Positions 44,239 to 47,606 of a stretch of 47,606 nucleotides of DNA are shown here, one piece after another (within the stretch, counting starts at the first letter, position 1; every line of letters begins with the position of its first letter). The position numbers and the translations under genes were made by a program. The notes under the pieces are model-generated. The model was not told where the DNA came from. It worked only from the letters and a program-made list of their open reading frames with translations, and did no database searches. Location: contig JAITRP010000203.1 of the NCBI GenBank assembly GCA_031288305.1, forward strand, positions 1 to 47,606, given 5' to 3'. The DNA comes from Zoogloeaceae bacterium (GTDB lineage Bacteria; Pseudomonadota; Gammaproteobacteria; Burkholderiales; Rhodocyclaceae).

Positions 44239-44832
44239 ATGAACCCGCAAAGACTGGTATTGGCTTCCAATAACGCCAAGAAACTGGGAGAACTGACCGC
44301 CCTGCTCTCCCCGCTGGGCATCCAGCTCGTGCCGCAGCGCGAACTGGGCGTTGCCGAATGCGACGAGCCGCATTGCACCTTCGTGGAAAACGCGCTCGCC
44401 AAGGCCAGGCATGCCGCCATCATGACCGGCCTGCCCGCGCTGGCGGACGATTCCGGCCTATGCGTCGACGCCCTTTTGGGCGCGCCCGGCGTGCATTCCG
44501 CGCGCTATGCCGACGAACCGAAAAGCGACGAACGCAACAACCAGAAACTCCTCGACGCCCTGCAAAACGAGGATAACCGCAACGCCCGCTTTATCTGCGT
44601 CATCGTGCTGGCGCGCCATGCCGCCGACCCGCAGCCGATCATTGCCGAAGGCGAATGGCGCGGTGAAATCCTGCGCGCGCCCAGGGGAGGTGGCGGTTTT
44701 GGCTACGATCCGATCTTTCTCGACAAGGAAAGCAATCTCGCCTCCGCCGAACTCCCGCCGGAAGTCAAGAATCGCAAGTCACACCGCGGCCTGGCCATGC
44801 GGGCATTGATCGAAAAATTGCAAGCCTCATGA
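44239..44832 (+). CDS. rdgB: XTP/dITP diphosphatase (non-canonical purine NTP pyrophosphatase)
   Basis: [65 protein letters not shown]. Confidence 0.96.
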   Translation: MNPQRLVLASNNAKKLGELTALLSPLGIQLVPQRELGVAECDEPHCTFVENALAKARHAAIMTGLPALADDSGLCVDALLGAPGVHSARYADEPKSDERNNQKLLDALQNEDNRNARFICVIVLARHAADPQPIIAEGEWRGEILRAPRGGGGFGYDPIFLDKESNLASAELPPEVKNRKSHRGLAMRALIEKLQAS

Positions 44833-45897
44833 GCGCGCCTTGTACTGGTGCACGCTTTCCACCAGCGCCGTCACGTGCTCCGGCGGCGTAAAGCGGGAAA
44901 TGCCGTGACCAAGATTGAAGACATGGCCGGTATTGCCGGCTCCGAAGGCTTCCAGCACCTTTCGGGCTTCGGCGGCGATGACTTCCGGCGAGGAAAGCAG
45001 CACGCCGGGGTCGAGGTTGCCCTGTAGCGCCACCCGCCCACCCACCCGGCGGCGGGCGTCGGCGATGTCGGTCGTCCAGTCCAGGCCGATGCCATCGCAA
45101 CCGCTGGCGGCGATTTGCTCCAGCCACTGACCGCCGCCCTTGGCAAACAGGATGGAGGGAATCGTCTCGCCCGCCCAGTTCCTGTGTATGCCCGCAACGA
45201 TGTCCCGCATGTAGGCCAGCGAAAATTCCACATATGCCGTGTGCGCAAGCGAGCCGCCCCAGGTGTCGAAAATCATCACCGCCTGCGCGCCGCATTCAAT
45301 CTGCGCGTTCAGGTAGGCGATGACGGCTTGGGTGGTGACGGCAAGAATGCGGCGCAACAAGTCGGGACGGCCATAGAGCATGCGCTTGATGTGGCAAAAA
45401 TCCTTCGAACCGCCGCCTTCGACCATGTAACAGGCCAGCGTGTAGGGACTGCCGGAAAACCCAATCAGCGGCACAGAGCCATCCAGCGCCTTCCGGATCG
45501 TCCGCACGGCGTCCATGACATAGCCCAGGCGGTCATAGGGATCAGGCGCGGTCAGATTGTTGATTGCCCATTCCTCGCGCAGGGGACGCTCGAAACGCGG
45601 CCCGTCGCCCGCCTCGAAACACAACCCCAGACCCATCGCGTCCGGCACGGTGAGAATGTCGGAAAAAAGGATGGCGGCATCCAGATCGTAGCGCGCCAGC
45701 GGTTGCAGAGTGACTTCGCAGGCGAAATCGGGCGATTTGCACAGGGTCAGAAAATCTCCGGCGCGCTGCCGCGTGGCGCAGTATTCCGGCAAATAACGCC
45801 CCGCCTGGCGCATCAACCAGATCGGCGTGTGATCGACGGTCTGCCTGCGCAGGGCGCGCAAAAAATTGTCATTCTTGAGACGGGAAGCGGGCGACAT
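44827..45897 (-). CDS. hemE: uroporphyrinogen decarboxylase
   Basis: [68 protein letters not shown]. Confidence 0.97.
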   Translation of the reverse strand: MSPASRLKNDNFLRALRRQTVDHTPIWLMRQAGRYLPEYCATRQRAGDFLTLCKSPDFACEVTLQPLARYDLDAAILFSDILTVPDAMGLGLCFEAGDGPRFERPLREEWAINNLTAPDPYDRLGYVMDAVRTIRKALDGSVPLIGFSGSPYTLACYMVEGGGSKDFCHIKRMLYGRPDLLRRILAVTTQAVIAYLNAQIECGAQAVMIFDTWGGSLAHTAYVEFSLAYMRDIVAGIHRNWAGETIPSILFAKGGGQWLEQIAASGCDGIGLDWTTDIADARRRVGGRVALQGNLDPGVLLSSPEVIAAEARKVLEAFGAGNTGHVFNLGHGISRFTPPEHVTALVESVHQYKARS

Positions 45898-46030
45898 GGA
45901 AGGACTCAATCAAAGAAAGCCGCCATTATCCCGGATCAGGGATCAGATGTCAGGGGTCGGGAATAAGGGATCAGAATCTTTCCTTGGCGTAGAATCTGGT
46001 TTCCATACGAGTATGGCGCATTTACCTGCA

Positions 46031-46701
46031 ATGAAAATACTGATTGTCGATGACGAACCGGCGATTGCCGATACGCTGGCCTACGCGCTTTCCGCGGAAG
46101 GCTGCGCCACGGATTGCTGCGCATTGGGGCGGGAAGCGGTGGAATGGACGCGGACGCGGGATTATGCGCTGGTAATCCTGGATGTTGGCCTGCCGGACAT
46201 GAGCGGATTCGATGTCTGCCGCGCCTTGCGCCGTCATTCGGAAGCTCCGGTGATTTTTCTCACGGCGCGCGCCGAGGAAGTCGATCACGTCGTCGGGCTG
46301 GAACTGGGGGCGGATGATTATGTGTCGCCAAGCCCTTCAGTTTGCGCGAACTGGTCGCCCGCGTGCGCGCCATCCTGCGCCGCGCGCGCGGCAATGGTCA
46401 TGGCGGCGCGGAGTCCTCGCTGTTCCAGGTGGATCGCGAGGGCATGCGTATCGCCTGCAAGGGGCGATGGCTCAATCTCGCCCGTTACGAATACCTGCTG
46501 CTCGCCTGTCTGCTCGAACGTCCGGGGCGGGTATATTCCCGCGCCGCGCTGATGGACAAGGTTTGGCGCGATGCCGGGGAGACGGAAGAGCGCACCGTAG
46601 ATACCCACGTCAAGACCCTGCGCGCCAAACTGCGCGCCGCACTTCCCGAACGCGATCCCATCGTCACCCATCGCGGTCTGGGCTACAGCATTGATCCGTG
46701 A
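46031..46701 (+). pseudogene. creB: CreB-like response regulator, frameshifted
   Basis: MKILIVDDEPAIADTLAYALSAEGC...GLELGADDYV then frame shift near 46328 to KPFSLRELVARVRAILRRARG...winged-helix ORF ending 46701. Confidence 0.8.
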
Positions 46702-47487
46702 ATATTTCCGTCCGTCTTTTTCTCGGCTATTTCCTGGTGGTTGGCATCTCCGCCTGGTTCGTGCTCGACATCGTGACGCAGGAAGTGGAGCCGGGATTGC
46801 GTCAGGCCACTGAAGAAACGCTGGTGGACGCGGCGCATGTGCTGGCGGAGATGGCCGCCCGCGATCTGGCCGCGCGGCGCATTCACGACGGCAATTTCGC
46901 CAATGCCCTGCAAGCGGCGCGGCAACGCCTGCCGACCGCCAACATCTACGGCGTCAAGAAGAAAAGCGTGGATTTTCGCGTCTATGTCAGCGACGCGCGG
47001 GGCATTGTGGTCTTTGATTCGGAAAACAGAATGCTGGGCAGCGATTTTTCCCGCTGGAAGGATGTTTCCCGCGTGCTGCGCGGCGAATATGGCGCGCGCA
47101 CCACACGGGAAAACCCGAATCTGCCGAATACCTCCTCCCTGTATATTTCCGCGCCAATTTTCTGGCGGGGCGAACTCATCGGCGTACTCTCGCTCGCCAA
47201 ACCAACCGCAAGCCTGCAACCCTACATCCAGCGCGCCATAAGCCGTTTGCGCCGCGATGGCCTCGCCATGCTCGCCATTTCCGCCGTCATTGGCCTGGTT
47301 TTTTCTTCTGGCTGACGCGTTCGATTTACGGCTTCATCCGCTACGCGCAAGCGGTCAGCGTTGGCGAGAAGACGGAAGCGCCCACTGGCGGCGGACGTCA
47401 ATTTTCCAAACTGGCGGTCGCCCTGGCGTCCATGCGTGAACGGCTGGAAGGCAAGCAGCACGTGGAAAAATATGTCCAGAACCTTGC
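46698..47487 (+). pseudogene. creC: CreC-like sensor histidine kinase, frameshifted and interrupted by repeat
   Basis: periplasmic sensor ORF to 47315; frame shift at T6 (47299-47304), then HAMP-like ...RERLEGKQHVEKYVQNLAQ cut by repeat before the expected HELKSP motif. Confidence 0.8.
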
Positions 47488-47606
47488 CCAGCAAGAAATT
47501 AGCGGCAGCCCTTCAGGGCTGCCGGTCTAACGTCATTGGGAAGGGGTTTCTCTCCCCTCCCCAATGGCTACGGATTGATCCCCCGGCCTTCAGGCCGGGG
47601 TCTCAC
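47488..47606. repeat. double-hairpin interspersed repeat, copy 2 (runs off window)
   Basis: near-identical to 44071-44188. Confidence 0.92.

Overview
The window is a lysogenised, podovirus-like prophage (about 1 to 33.6 kb; its left end lies outside the window) joined to betaproteobacterial-looking chromosome (about 33.7 to 47.6 kb). Prophage, minus strand: tail/adaptor proteins, N4-gp56-type major capsid protein, acidic scaffold, portal, and large and small terminase. A two-gene plus-strand insertion sits between portal and terminase. Prophage, plus strand: an array of small, mostly membrane-protein ORFs separated by near-identical terminator hairpins, then an AT-rich control region, then a long replication/nucleic-acid module: SF3 primase-helicase, RecB/Cas4-like nuclease, two beta-solenoid paralogues, SNF2 helicase, family B DNA polymerase, DnaQ-like exonuclease, PD-(D/E)XK nuclease, a multi-zinc-ribbon protein, an M20/M28-type peptidase and a DRB0094-type RNA ligase. 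A minus-strand tyrosine integrase closes this side. Chromosome: DAHP synthase, enoyl-CoA hydratase, mltF, tRNA-Ser(CGA), adk, PPi-type phosphofructokinase, hppA, nuclease and IS5 remnants, fba, rdgB, hemE and a decayed creBC pair. The most interesting unexplained signals are: (i) the terminator-punctuated small-ORF array whose coding regions are packed with perfect short hairpins, (ii) a dispersed TTCGTGAAACGACGTA motif at several phage promoters, (iii) paired beta-solenoid early proteins, (iv) a moron with a degenerate IrrE-like metallopeptidase, and (v) a ~118 bp double-hairpin mobile repeat that ends fba and interrupts creC just before its HisKA domain. No homology search or folding was run; family names come from motif recognition.
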